DNA of 64,000 bases from Hofstenia miamia (taxonomy: Eukaryota; Xenacoelomorpha; Acoela; Hofsteniidae), in NCBI GenBank assembly GCA_900660155.1, contig CABFPE010000122.1, positions 972,088 to 1,036,087 on the forward strand, given 5' to 3'. Positions 9,801 through 24,800 of this stretch are shown here, piece after piece. Below the pieces are notes generated by a model. The model was not told where the DNA came from, searched no databases, and was given only the letters and a program-made list of their open reading frames with translations. The stretch's first letter is position 1; every line of letters begins with the position of its first letter. A program made the position numbers and the translations under genes.

Positions 9801-12800
9801 TTGATGTGCGTTAAGACTTTACAAGAAAGTATGAGTTTAAAAATAACTAATCAACATTGGAGAAAATTTACTAAATAGAGATATAATTGAAGGACTTTTT
9901 TCAAATTGTGTTGTTTTTATGTATGGATATGAAGTTTGAATATTCACTTAAAATACAAATTCACACTTAGTATCACCTGAAAAATACCTGATACTTAGAT
10001 ACACATTTCATTTTAGTTAAAGTTGTGAAATGAAATATTGAAGTTAATATCCTATTTGTTATGATTGTTTTATTATGGTATATTTTCATTTACGATTCGT
10101 AATGTCTTATAAAATAACATTTCCAAAATAGAAAAAATGAGAATATATTTTTAATGCAAATTTTTCATCTTATTTTTAATTTTCAGTCTTCTCAATTGAT
10201 TCACATCAGTTGTCGATATTGAGATTCACGATGTCTATTTTGTTCTTTATTCAAATAAATTAGTAAATTTCGAATAAATATTTAGTTGGTAAACATAAGC
10301 ATGTGAAAATGACGTAAACGCTAACTTTGTACAACTTTAGTAGTTGATTTTCTTTGATTTCAGTCAGGTCAAGTCCTTTCAGATTGTGCCATTTTTGCAA
10401 TCGTATTACACTGAGACATTAAGCTTTAGGTTACTTGCAGAGTGATCTCCTCTTAACATTGTTCTTAATGCATCATACCAGGAATAATAATGTATTGAAT
10501 AATTGCGAATATGTTATGTATTTTTGCATCATAACAGGCTATTGCTAATGTCTTCACCGTGATTGTACGAGCAATTTTAAATTATTTACGTATTACGGAT
10601 AGCTATAATTCGACTTTACAGTTCAAGAATGATCCCAGCTTATATAAACCATTTCCTACCAATTCCAAAAAGGTTGAGCTGATTTTCAGTGTTCTGCCAT
10701 GAACATTCAAACTGGAACTGAAATTTGAAAATTTAGAAGTGATCTAACTCATGGGTTCACGTGATATAGATCATTTTGTAACTGCCATCCGATATGTTAA
10801 TTAGCCCATTCTTGAACTGGGGAGTCGAATTATGGTTGTGTCATTTCAGGTAGTAATTACGGCTGTGAGATTTGGGCAGTGATAAAATTAATTCGAAAAC
10901 GACCTGACATACACTGATATTTCAGTATATATAATGAACATTTTCATTGTGAATTCAATTTGCCAATGCGTCAACTGTTTATTTCTATTTTGGAGTTGAA
11001 TATATTAATAGTAATGTATATTCTCCTAAGGGTTTGATTTTAATGTCTCCTCTTAACAAGGTATCCAATCAATAATGTTTTCATATTTTTAATTGTATTA
11101 TGATTTAGGGAAGACATCAAAGTTCGAGATGAGCAAATCCAACATTTGGTGTCTCAGAATTCATCCACTGCTAATCAAAGCGTCATTGAGTTACAGACAC
11201 TTCTTAAGCAATCGAAGGTATTGTCTCTTTAATTTCTAATTGAGATTTTTTATAGAAATTTTTCATTTTTAGAATATATTTAATTTACTAAATATTTGAA
11301 GTATATTTAACCCTATTTTACCTGGGAGGCCGATTTGACCCCTTTCCATATTTTTAGATATAACTGAGAGACCGTTTTTTAAAATAAACGTTTTTCTTTA
11401 ACTTGTTCTGTAACTTTCGACACAAAAATTATGCAGAGAGCGGCAATGGTTACAAAGATTAGCGATTTAAACAGTCAATGAAAAATTGACTATTGAGAAT
11501 TTCGAAAATAACGATTTTGTATGTAAAGGCTATAAATTGAAACCAATACATTAATTTCAATGCAAAATTATAATTAAATGTTTTCTGTTTTATTTGCATC
11601 ATAGGCCTTTCTCTTGATTCCTTTTTAGTAATATTTCTAACATTTTGTGTCAATAATGAGAAATTTAGAAAATTTATAGATAGCCTAAATAATTTGCGCA
11701 TAGTTTGCATGTTATTAATCGTATCGCAAGATGGTTATACCAAAATATTCCTGACATGTCAAAGTGTCTCCACACCAAATTTGGTGTTGATCGGATGTAC
11801 CGTTTCTGAGTTATTGGGGGTCCAAATCGCCCCCCTTTAGGAATAACTGCTACAAAAAAGCTCAGGTAAAATTGGGTTAAGCCTGATTTAGTATCGCATT
11901 GTACCTAAAAATCTTGTCTACATTGCAGAGATCGTATTTCCACGTTTTGACGTGAGTCAAATGACATGGTGCATGGTCGTATCAATGTTCTTTCTGATTT
12001 TTTGCTACATTTAGAAGGTCTTTCTAGCTTTGGATTTGATTATATGCTTCCAGTTCTTTTAGAGTTTGATATAGTTTGAGCCGTAGTTGGTGCTAAATCA
12101 AGAATTTTNAGATTTGGGCAGTGATAAAATTAATTCGAAAACGACCTGACATACACTGATATTTCAGTATATATAATGAACATTTTCATTGTGAATTCAA
12201 TTTGCCAATGCGTCAACTGTTTATTTCTATTTTGGAGTTGAATATATTAATAGTAATGTATATTCTCCTAAGGGTTTGATTTTAATGTCTCCTCTTAACA
12301 AGGTATCCAATCAATAATGTTTTCATATTTTTAATTGTATTATGATTTAGGGAAGACATCAAAGTTCGAGATGAGCAAATCCAACATTTGGTGTCTCAGA
12401 ATTCATCCACTGCTAATCAAAGCGTCATTGAGTTACAGACACTTCTTAAGCAATCGAAGGTATTGTCTCTTTAATTTCTAATTGAGATTTTTTATAGAAA
12501 TTTTTCATTTTTAGAATATATTTAATTTACTAAATATTTGAAGTATATTTAACCCTATTTTACCTGGGAGGCCGATTTGACCCCTTTCCATATTTTTAGA
12601 TATAACTGAGAGACCGTTTTTTAAAATAAACGTTTTTCTTTAACTTGTTCTGTAACTTTCGACACAAAAATTATGCAGAGAGCGGCAATGGTTACAAAGA
12701 TTAGCGATTTAAACAGTCAATGAAAAATTGACTATTGAGAATTTCGAAAATAACGATTTTGTATGTAAAGGCTATAAATTGAAACCAATACATTAATTTC

Positions 12801-15800
12801 AATGCAAAATTATAATTAAATGTTTTCTGTTTTATTTGCATCATAGGCCTTTCTCTTGATTCCTTTTTAGTAATATTTCTAACATTTTGTGTCAATAATG
12901 AGAAATTTAGAAAATTTATAGATAGCCTAAATAATTTGCGCATAGTTTGCATGTTATTAATCGTATCGCAAGATGGTTATACCAAAATATTCCTGACATG
13001 TCAAAGTGTCTCCACACCAAATTTGGTGTTGATCGGATGTACCGTTTCTGAGTTATTGGGGGTCCAAATCGCCCCCCTTTAGGAATAACTGCTACAAAAA
13101 AGCTCAGGTAAAATTGGGTTAAGCCTGATTTAGTATCGCATTGTACCTAAAAATCTTGTCTACATTGCAGAGATCGTATTTCCACGTTTTGACGTGAGTC
13201 AAATGACATGGTGCATGGTCGTATCAATGTTCTTTCTGATTTTTTGCTACATTTAGAAGGTCTTTCTAGCTTTGGATTTGATTATATGCTTCCAGTTCTT
13301 TTAGAGTTTGATATAGTTTGAGCCGTAGTTGGTGCTAAATCAAGAATTTTTGTCTTTTGGGAAATTTTTTCAATGTGCTTCTGGATTACCAGTTTATTCC
13401 TAGAGCAATGTTTATGGCCCATTCAAACCAATTTTGAAGTCAATCAATTGCAACAATGAATGCCAACAGACTCCATTTTTAACTAGAAAAAACATTTGAT
13501 TCTTGTATTCCAGTTATTTGTTGCATGAATGGGAAAATATCAGTAATCTTGCAGTACGTAATTTACATCACTGTCCATTCAAAGGACGTCGCTTACATTT
13601 TAGGGCATACATTTTTAGTCATGATTCTTTTCACATTGCTTGGTGACAGTATCACTGTATGAGTGTTGCAACATCAAACAACGTTTCCACGCTATTAGTA
13701 GACTGGTTATTACATCTTACGTCTTAATGAGCTCTTGTTTTGCAAAGCCTACATCTCGAGAATGCTAGAACTTATAAAGAGCCATTGTGAGATTTTATAT
13801 TAACTATGTCTGTAAAATGCGCTTGATCGATTATACATTCATTATAACTACTGGTATTTATGGCAGTATGTAATTTATGTATGAAAAAAGAAACAGTAAA
13901 TTTGATTTTTTATTTGTTCTAACAAATGGTTGTAGTCATGGTGAGATGTATGAGAAAAGACACAGCACACAATTCACTATTTGTCTTAGAGCTGAGTTTC
14001 AAGGATTGTAGATATAGAATTCTATCAATTATAATTATAGAATTTTAAGTGAGGCTGAGTATGATTTTTAACAAAATCAATTCCTCATAAATTCATCAAT
14101 TGTTTGACAATTGGCTCAGTGCATTATAAGTCGGTCACAAAAATTGTAAAGAAACGAAAAATATTTATAAATTATGCTTAATGTCATTTTACTGCTTCAA
14201 TTCAGACTTTATAATGCCAGTGGTAATTCTTCACGAATGTGACATTGTTGAATGAAGTTTTTATTTGGTGAACACCGATTGAGCAGAATATTACCTCCTT
14301 GATATTCGAAGGAATTTCGTTAGCCGAGAGCTTCTTTTCTTCATTGATGTATAACCTCAAACTAATGGAATGCCAAATTCTAATGAGCAAGAAAAATAGT
14401 GAAAGTGAATTTTAAATAGATGGATAGCTACTTAGAGGAAAACGTCATCAAATATTCGCGGGGTTCGTAGATTTTTGAACGTACAATTAGCAATTTCAAA
14501 ATTTTTCTAGCAAAATAAAGCAATAATAGAGAGATTTTTTCAATTTCTTGCAACATAAAACAAGAACTGCGTTGTCTTGCTAAGATCATTTCGGATTCAG
14601 GTAATCTTGCAGTGTCAAAAATAAACGAAATTCTGTACTTTCTCCAAAAAAAGGATAATTTGAAGAAAATCTAAATTTGTAGAGGAATGAGTCATATACA
14701 TTTTCCAGAGGAGCTTTGAGAATAATCATTGTTGCGACCTCTTATTATCCTGTGATGTACATTTATATTTCATATATTTAAAACAGCTTATGATTTCAAA
14801 AGTTTCATCTCAAAGTTTGTGGATTATAAAGAGATAAATGAGATTATGTAAGTGATTTTTCTGCTTTGTTTTCATACTATGAATCTTTTATGATCTCCTA
14901 TGGTATCGCACATTGAGGTTTATTGTGCTGTGGAAGCACTTGGCTTATTCAAGTCATTGTGAAAGAACTAATTGTTTGAAACCAGCACTGCATTAATTAT
15001 ATTGGCTTGATTGGTAATATTGAATTTTTTAAAATTTCCAGATGAGTGCGAATGGAAAACTTTTCGTTAAACGATTTATATAATTTTCCCGAATGATGCC
15101 TGATTCATATCCAGTTATTATAACAGATTTGGGCGAAAATCAATATGTACAGTATTTTTTGAATAGTTATGTTTGTAATATGCAATTTTTTATTTCCAAT
15201 TTTCATATTTCTTAAATTTAGATTCGCGAAGAGGAGCAAAAGCAGACCATCGAGCGGTTGTCACGTGAGAGTATCGACCACAATCGCACAATCGATCTAC
15301 TGACTCGTGAAAGAGACAATCTACAGCAACGGCTTCAACTCAAACAACCCCAACAGGCCAATACCATGGTAATAAACATTCTGTTGGCTAATATATATAT
15401 ATATATAACTTTTTTATTTAAGCCGAAATTTAAAGACTAATCACCATTTGATTTACCAAAATTTAGAATGCTTATTGTGTGCAATGCATTTTTAGATGTT
15501 ATGGTCTCGTTTGCATAAATTATTTATTTCTTTGATTCAGAAGTTGCTCTTCAGCAAGATTAGAAATGTTTAGTTTCACTTTTAAAAAAATTATTAAGCA
15601 TTTATGTTGTAATGAACATAACAGCTCTAAACATCCAAGCGATATTTTTTTCTAAAATTATTTCACGTTGTACACAAAGAATCATAATTCATCAATTTTA
15701 AGATATCAATTTGGTAATAAATAATTCTTGCTATGTGTACAATGTTCGATTTTCAACAAGTTTCATAAATGTTTAATTTTTTGTTTTTAGGAAGCCGCGA

Positions 15801-18800
15801 AACCTCACAAATCCACTCAGTTTCTCAATGAAAATGCCATTATTCCGGAATTGAAAGATCAGGTATGTCTTGATTGATTAAGCTTTCTTCAGAGTTGAAA
15901 GCTGTATTGTATTTTCAATCTTCTCTTGGATATAAAAGTATTTTTTGTGATTTTATAATTTTCTTTGTTATGTAGTTGTTTTAGTATAAAATACAGTTTT
16001 TATTATACATTTTAATCATTCAAAATACTGTGTCGGCATGGTATTTTTGTAATGAATTATTAAATTGCCTTATTGGTGATCGAAGTACCTAAAACTTAAA
16101 TGAAGCCCATAAAAAATATCCTACAAGTTGTCTTGGCGGATACAATTTTGAAACCTACGATGTTGTGAGTTTCTGCTGAGAAAATTTTGTTGGGAATTTA
16201 TATTAGAGCAGAAAGCACCTAAGGGTGATGATGATGATGATGATGATATGTATGATTTGGTGTATGCATTTTAAAGTTTCTCAAATAATTTTATATCCAA
16301 GGAAATTTTGTTTACGAGCAATTTGAGAACATAATTAGCAAATTGGGAAATGCGAATATTTCTGTTGACATTATAGAGATTTGCAAAGAGGAAATAGATG
16401 GCGTTTAGAAGAAATTCCAGATGTTCATAGTTGTTTGTTAAATTTATTAAGATCGAGATATTTTAAATGAGATTTCATTTGTAGAGATTTGGCTTGAATA
16501 TAGTTTTTATAAGATGAGTTTGAGAAGTAATTCTAGCTGGTAGTTTGTAAGGCGGAAGAATCAAGATACAAATAGCCTCCTAAATTTCCAAGAATGTTTA
16601 GGTTAGGGCTTTGCAATTTCATGAAATCGATTTTCGCGACAAATCGATATGAATTTTGATCACATTGAATTTCAATTCTCAATTCTATGCTGTTTATCAT
16701 TTGAAATTCATATATAACATTTGTTAAGATTTTTAGGGAATTCTTATTTTTAATATCTTTCAGTAAGAATATAGAGACATCTTGATTTTAAAGATCGCCA
16801 GTTATGAGAAAAAACTTTGTATTTGTGAAGCTTCAATCAGATAAATAATCTTCAAGCAAATTATAAAATACAAACAATATTAGTGCTATTTAAAGAGATA
16901 AGTTTCCAACTTATTCCTGCCAGGGGCTTTAATTAAAATGTAAATGTCTGTACATGTCTACATCTACACCAATAATAAGGTAAGTCGCTTTCATGAAACA
17001 ACTATCCCTAACATAACGAGGCTAAAATCAACAAACTCTGGTTTTGACCAAACAGCTAAATTTGTAAGAGGGTCATTGAGGTTCCATTTCTAAAATTTTC
17101 AGAATTTATTAATCATTTTTATGCTTCATTGTAAGTCATCAAACATACAATAGTTAATTCTGTCGCCATAGGTTTTGCTTATTTTCTACACCAATTACTC
17201 ATTACAATTGAACAGCTAATTACACTGTTAGCTTAGTTTCTTTTACTTTAATGCTTTGTCTTATATATCAGCAATTTAAATTCTAAAACTACAATAAATT
17301 GGAATTACTCGTACACATCTACAGTTGAAAATGATTTATTATTTCTACTTAGACAATGAGAGTTTGTTATAGTTGCGTTAATTTAACAACGACATGTATC
17401 AACTAAGCTGTATATTGTCATTATCAAAACGTCAATTTGATACGCTGTCGCATTTTTACCATAATTTCAATGTTCAACAGCTTTGATTTGGTATTGCAGA
17501 TCTTTCTATGCAATCATATCATAAATAGTTTTGACTAACCGGACTGCTTGATATTTAATCACAATGCATTATCTTGTCTAGATTACCTATTCTTAGTTTT
17601 CCCTTTTGGTATTATAAGCATTTTTTAGTTTTCACACTCCCAATATGCAATGCTTTCAGGATTCAAATTATACTTGGTATACATTAAAAATCATATTTAA
17701 TTTGGCTAATATTCAAAAATAGAATTTATTGTATTAAGTTTACACAAAAAAACGAATATTCAGAATCTATTTAAGAATTATGGAATCTCAGGGCCTTAAT
17801 TTCATTGTAGGTGATAAATGAGATATTTATTGAAGAGGTTTCGAATCATTAAAAATACATGTATTTGAAACTTTCAGCTCAGACTGATCTGTAAATACGA
17901 GATCCATGTGATTTGATGTATACAGAGCTGTTAAGTATAGGTGTAATTAAATCTATCTAAATTAAACAGATTAACAGATTGAAATGAACAAAATTGCTTC
18001 GTATTTTTTGCTTTTTTTTAGTTTAGGATTTAAATTAAGGAGGCGGGATTTTAACAATGACCCCTGTTATATGCGCTAATAATTTCAACATTAGCCTAAC
18101 AGTTCCAAATAAGCTAGCAACAAAAAGTCATTCTTTTCATACAGTTTAACCTTGTTAATCTTGGTATTTAGACACATTGATGGGTAAGTGTGCTTCCTCT
18201 AATGGTGAAAATCTGTGATAAATGTATTCCTGTGTTTGAAGTTACATGAAAATAATATTAACATTTTTAAATGGAAATTCGATTTTTGCAAAAAAAGCTT
18301 CAAATTCTTATCGCACCCTATGTTAATATAATATAGCGTTCTAAGGGTCATGGTAGCAACAACTACCCTCAGCTATTTGTTTTCTGTAAATTGATCACCC
18401 AAGTGTGCAAAGTCAGAAGTCGTGGTAGCGGTCGTGAACTATGGATGAAAATGAAATAAAAAAGGCAATTCTCCTTCCAGTGGTGTTTTCAGATTTTAGA
18501 TATTTTTCTTATTTAGTAAGTTATAAGCGTTTAATAATTTTTGTAGAAGCTATTACAAATTTTAAAATGTGCTTGGGTTGTTTGCGTTAAAAAACAGGCT
18601 GTCTTTTTCATTGATCCACTCAAGATTTAAATATTTTTGCTTAATTCCAGAATAGACTTATATTAAAGATATCTTGTTGAAATCTTTGAAATATCTGTTA
18701 AACTTCATTTTAACCCAATATATCATATGAAGGTCCCTGCAGATAGCGAATAACTCCCATATTTCCCTGGTAGTTACTGCATGCCTCCGGATCAATTTCG

Positions 18801-21800
18801 AAACTTGTATTCATACCCATAATTTACTTATTACAGCAATGTCGCCGATATTAGTAGAATTTTTTGATTATGGTAAGCAAATGCCTAGAGTGTAGACTGC
18901 CATTTTGCAATTGCCGAAATTTTGCTCGAATTGATATGTAAATTCGGGCAGTGTTCACTAACAAAACGGTTTCAACTAATAAGTCTAGTACTGCTAATTC
19001 AAGTCAAAGTTCAAGTATGCTAAAAACATTGTAAATTCTTATTGCATCATTAAATAGAAATCTAATGTAACTGATTTTCTATGCGCTGTAAAAAAAATTT
19101 TTTGCGAATGCGGCATGTTACACATATGCACATATACTCATTGTGCACAATATTATTTCAATCGAAATTTGAAATGTCTTCGAAGTATTTCTTTTTTAGA
19201 TTAACAAGTTAGAATCGGTTTTACGCCAAGTTAACAAGAAAACATCGATCGATGTATCGCAAAAGCCTCCTACGCGTTGTCAAGGTATGGTTTTATGTTC
19301 ATTTAATTTAAGAGCATGTCGTATAATTATGCGGTCAATAATCTGTATGTCGCTGAGACTAGGGATGCAGCTGAGGCCATCGCCTGTGAAATTTATTCAA
19401 AAATTTCCACAACGACGTTTGATTTATTTTCCTAGTTATTTATTTCGTCTGATAAAATGAATCATCTTTGTTCATGAAAAGTTTCAATATTCCATTTTTC
19501 CAACATCTGAATTTTTGTAATGTCTAATATATTCTCAAATTTTTTACAATTTGGATATAGGTCATTAGTCACCTCGTAACTCTATTTATTAGTTTCTCCC
19601 ATGCATGTTTTGCTTGTAGACTTTTCATTGTGTTTTAATTAAAATTTTTTTGAAACTGGTAAGTGTCAAATGAAAGTGCTGTTTGTTTTCACCTAACTTT
19701 ACATACAATGACTTCACATTTTCTCATCATTAAAATTTTTATAACAAAATATTGTGCAATTTTTATTTTCTTCTGATTGAAATGTACTTCTCAAGATTGT
19801 TAAACGGCCACAGGATTTTAAGATTTTTTCCTCTGCATGTAGGAAATTTTTTTTCTTTTATTCAGTATTGCTATAGATTACACTTAAGTAATTCATGCAT
19901 ATATTTCACAGTTAGCTTTACACTCTTGTATGTTGCTATGTTAACTTCTTTGGAGCAAGTATGCTCTAGTGGATAAATCGTTTTTCTGTAGAAGATAATT
20001 TTGTATTATGGTTGAAATTTGTTAATATCTATGTTTTATTTGAATTCAGTTTGTTATTCATTTTCAGTGAGTAATTACGCCTACGTACTTGCTAACTAGG
20101 ACTATGTTCACTAGGCATGCATCTAAATTAATTTCTTGCACATATGCAACGTTGAAATGCACCTGAGCTTGACTGCCAATCTTGTCGGTGACTATTTACA
20201 AGATGAAAGCTCGTAAATTTAAAGTCACCAAAAGTTAAGATGTGTTCTTGTAATATATCACTTGACGACTGAATTCAACCTTAACGCATTCTTAATTGAT
20301 ATGACACCATGATAAAATGAGTGTTAGAACCAAATTTATGTTTTACAAGGAATATCAAAACTTGTTAACACTAGATCAGCGAGTTCTCCTTCAGAATAAA
20401 TTTATATCTGATATTTCAAATGCGGAAATTGTTGATTATAAACAAAATTTCTACTAATAGCAAATTCAATGAGATTATCAACATAATTGGATGTATATGT
20501 ACCTACTAGTGTTTTCGCTGAATGAATAATGAAGCAAATAAAAAAGGCTTATAGGCCATTTTGACCTATTGTCGCATTTTTAGTGTTAATTCTCGAATTT
20601 TTAATAAATTTAGAATTTAATGATGATTTTAACTTGACACGAGATCCGTTGTCTAACTATTTCAATAATGCACGTGTTGTAATGAATGAATGTACTTTAA
20701 ATATTTGGCTTAAGGTTAGATGACACTTTGAGTGACGTTTTGTCTTTCAAAGTGCAAATCGCTTGTATCAATTTCAATCTCAAATTCAACCGGTCGTTTT
20801 TCGCATTTGTCAACATAACGGGAACGTAGAGTTCGTCTGAACAACTTATAGTGGATTATCTACTTTGTTTTCTTACTCAATGGAAATTTGTTGACTTCGA
20901 ATACACAATTTTTCTATATGCACATGTACTTGTGAAAATGCAACGGGTTATTTTTTCATAGTTTTAGAGTCAGCAGTCATTTTCTGTCAGTATCTCCCAA
21001 ACCGGTTTTAAGTTTTTATCATAGATAACTTGTAGCTATTGCTACAGCGTGGATATTGAAAAACTTCGACTTTAATCTAGAAAATAGTGATTATATTTTC
21101 ATGCTTGTTGTGTACTTTACGATTATCCTACAGTAAGGCATAATTCACATTCAGGTTTTTCATTATTTAAATTTGTGCGCCCATGTTAGATGTCAGTGGG
21201 ACATGGTGGACTGTCCCTCCTCCCCGTCATGTTTCCAAATTTGATTTTGACTAGATAAATCAAAAATTTTTTCGTAAAAAAAATTGAAAAATTTAAAATC
21301 AGGATCGTGAAATGCATTTTTAGGGTCTATTTTCTTATTATTTTCAAAAATTTTCGTGGTCTTCGCCCCGCATTAGGCAGCAAAAACTAACAATTGTTTC
21401 TGTCGAACAAAAACATAGGACTTAAGCATACAAAGATTGTAAGCAGCTGAAAACAACTTCAACTAAATATTTACAAATCTAAAGTACTTGACGACTGAAC
21501 TGTAATAAGTTTAACGAAGTAGAATTTTAATTCAAAAATCATTGTTATTGGTTATTTCATCACATCTAAGCACTATTTCAATTTGATTTCTATGAATTTT
21601 AATCATTTCTTATATCTATTATAATTTTTAAATTTGTGTTGGTTTTTGTTCTTGGCGGTAATACGATCCGTTTTCGTTCATTCCGAAAGTATCAAAATTA
21701 GAAGGGCTCTTTTACAAGTTTGCCAATTTACTTTTAGTATCTTTAAGATACATGCGCAAATCGTTATAAAAAGTTCATATTTTCAAAGGAATCTGCTCAA

Positions 21801-24800
21801 GGCGCACGTCATATTTTGAGGATATACTTAGAGCCCTAAGTATGCTTAGCACCCTGTTTATATATATATATGCAATTCAATATAAGGCTTTTATAATCTT
21901 GTTTCTAAGACTAACTTTTTTTCTAATGTGCGTTTTTCTGCGAGTTAAATATCTGTGATTTTACTTCGTTGTTTATACTCAAAGAGAATTTAATGTATTC
22001 CTTTTAGTTACAAGATTGATGGCTATGTCTAGTTATATTTATCTGATCCAGACTTTTAAATGAGCTGACACCTTTAAGCCCGGCTCGTTTTGATTTTCAA
22101 TATGTTCGGCTCGTTTCGGCCCGCCAAACAATTTTCAATGAGCTCTCTAATTTCTTTAAAATTGCGCATTCTCATGATTTTTTGCATATCTCGTCCGGTC
22201 ATTTAATAAACATTAAAGATAACCCTATAAGGAACCAATAATCGTATATTGATTGAAACAATGAGAATATTGTGTTGTATCAGATTAATAGTGTCAAAAT
22301 TTCGAGGACTAAGATGTAATTTTGTCTGAAAATGGAAAAGCAGAACAATAAATCAGAAGTTTAAAAACACTTGTTGTTAGGCTCGATTGCCCAATGCAGT
22401 GCTCAAACTCGGCTTGTTGACCAGTCTGATTTGATTAGCCTTACATATACTGCTTGTGTGTGGAAAAGTTTTTTTAATTATATGAAGTGGATTAGAAAAA
22501 GATTTTTCGATAACCAATTTTTTCTTCTGGCATATCAATTTCCAATTCTAAAATATATTGGCTACTATTCATTTTAAGATAATTAAAATATTCAGAAAAA
22601 TTTTATTTCATTAATGATTGATAAATTTATTTTCTCCATTACTTTTTTGCTAATTCTATTTCACTCAGTGATTATTTATACTTAAATGCAACTGTAAAAC
22701 TATTATACACATCAGACTGTAATGGGTTAATATAGCCACACCCTTCAAAGGATTATGCAATACTTTGATATAAAGTTTCAGATTACGTTTATCACTGTAT
22801 ATTTGAGTACACTTCAATCAATCTTTAATCACTTTTCTCTGTCATCAATGACAAATCCGGTGTTACCCGATAAACTTCCATTGGGAGAAAATAAGATTGT
22901 ATTCCACATGCAGTGTGTTATTAATTTCCCAGTGATTTCTTTGATTCACTCTGACTCATATCGCTCTCCAAATCCAAATTTTGGCATTACTTGGAAAGTG
23001 TTGCTTTTTGTTTGTGTAAGTGGATTATTGAAGAATGGAATCGTAAAATGTGTCCATCTGCACTGTTAAGTATTGTAGTGGAAAGCACGCATGCATAACG
23101 CTTTGCGCTTCACTGAATTTTGTTTATCGTAAATCGCGTTCAATTTCTAGTGTTTACACGTTTAATGAGTAAGCGTTGCTTGCTCGCGTTTCAGCACTGT
23201 TTTTACTGTGAGGATGGGCTTCCACTTTTTTCTTTTACCACAATGTAAGAATCATTTATTTACCAGTTTTCTTTATTACAAACCTGCAATAGCAATACCT
23301 CATTGAATGTGCTTGTATCGAACAACCTTATTTCATTTTTAGCTAGGTTTTTCAAGTCAATTCATTTTTATGTTAAAAGTATTGATTTCATGCATAATAA
23401 CACCATTTAACAATTAATTTAAATCCTATTCACAGTAGATAGTTTGATTTACAAAGGTTTTTCAAATTTTCATTAACAAGTCTTAACGTTTTGAAATTTC
23501 TATTTATTGATATCAGTGTGTAGTCTATTTGCTTATTTTTTTCAATATTGTGTATAAAAATAGTAAATTTTATATCTTTGAAGAATTTAGTGACTTGCAT
23601 TCAACCGAAAACATAGTCTACGTCCCTTTTCTGAATGTATGAAGTATCTAATGACGTGTACTAAGGATCTTGAAAGATTTCTCAAAGTTATCATTGTGTA
23701 AACTAACATTTTATGATTTGTCAATAATGTTTTACAGTTATAATTTGTGTTTGCATGAAATTCAAGTGTACCTCTCATCTGAAGGCAGTGTGAAAATGCA
23801 TTACATTGAATCGTAGTCTGATTTATTGAGAAACCTGTAGTAAATATATGTTTCATAATTTTTTATTAGATTTTAACAATGTAGGCCTGCTGTGAATAGT
23901 GTGTCTGTTTCGAACCTAATGAAGAACGAATGTGAATGAAATATATGTTTCAAATTCAAATAGGCCTTTACAGTTGTCCTAAAATTTAATTTTGTTCAAT
24001 GTCACTCTAATTTTTTTCCAGTGGTTCTGGTACATATTATGCCTACAGGTGTATTATACACGATACGTGACACAAAGTTTTGGTTAATTCCAGGACACAC
24101 CATACCTGAAAATTTAAAACTGGGTGTTTTTAGTACACAATTTAACTACATGTAAAATCTATTCGTAAGTATATGCAATAAGTTATTAGTTTTCCATAAA
24201 AAGAGAAACATTGAAACATAAAGACGATGTGTTTGCGAATTCATTGATGCTTTGTTGAAACAATTTTGATTCTTTGCACAATGACGCTGCTATCATCGTT
24301 AGACTTTAATTAATTGGATTTTATACTTTATTGAAATAAATATAATACGAAGTCGTTAATAAACTCAAGTTGCACCCATTATTTGTATTAACATTGCTTT
24401 AGCAGTAAAATTCGTATTACATACATATTTACTTTGTCAAATGTATCGCAATTAATAGACTATTGATCCATTGCGCTCTAACTTTGTTTTGTGGATTTTT
24501 GTAATATTTGCCCATCCTCAATCAGGTTTTCAACAGTGCAATTTCAGTTAGTGAGTATTTCAAAAACGTGTGTTGATTGGCCTGCAAAACTTGGCACGGA
24601 TTATCGATCATCGGTTATTTGCAAATTGCGAACAGTTAGCGATTATGACGTCTCACGTGGAGCGTCATGAGCTCTTCATGGCTCGAATGAGCCATCTCAG
24701 GAACATGTTGAGGACTAATCGTACCCAACACGATTCTTCTGCTAAAAGAAGACGGAGTCTGGCGCACGTCGAATTTAACAGTGAAGAATATCAACCTCAG

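Larger units (their letters stand above)
10868..12108. repeat. left copy of an identical 1241-bp block (probable contig overlap)
   Basis: Offset 1242 to 12110-13350, with a single N at 12109 between the copies. It includes the 109-nt CEP162 exon and a TTAA-flanked MITE. I found no difference between the copies by eye. Confidence 0.9.

Noticed and set aside
12351-12459. A second biological copy of the 109-nt CEP162 exon
   Set aside because: Identity extends over 1241 bp on both sides of a single N, and double inclusion breaks the frame, so an assembly artefact is more likely.
23587-23856. 89-codon minus-strand ORF in the giant intron
   Set aside because: Composition like the surrounding intron, no motif, no splice context.
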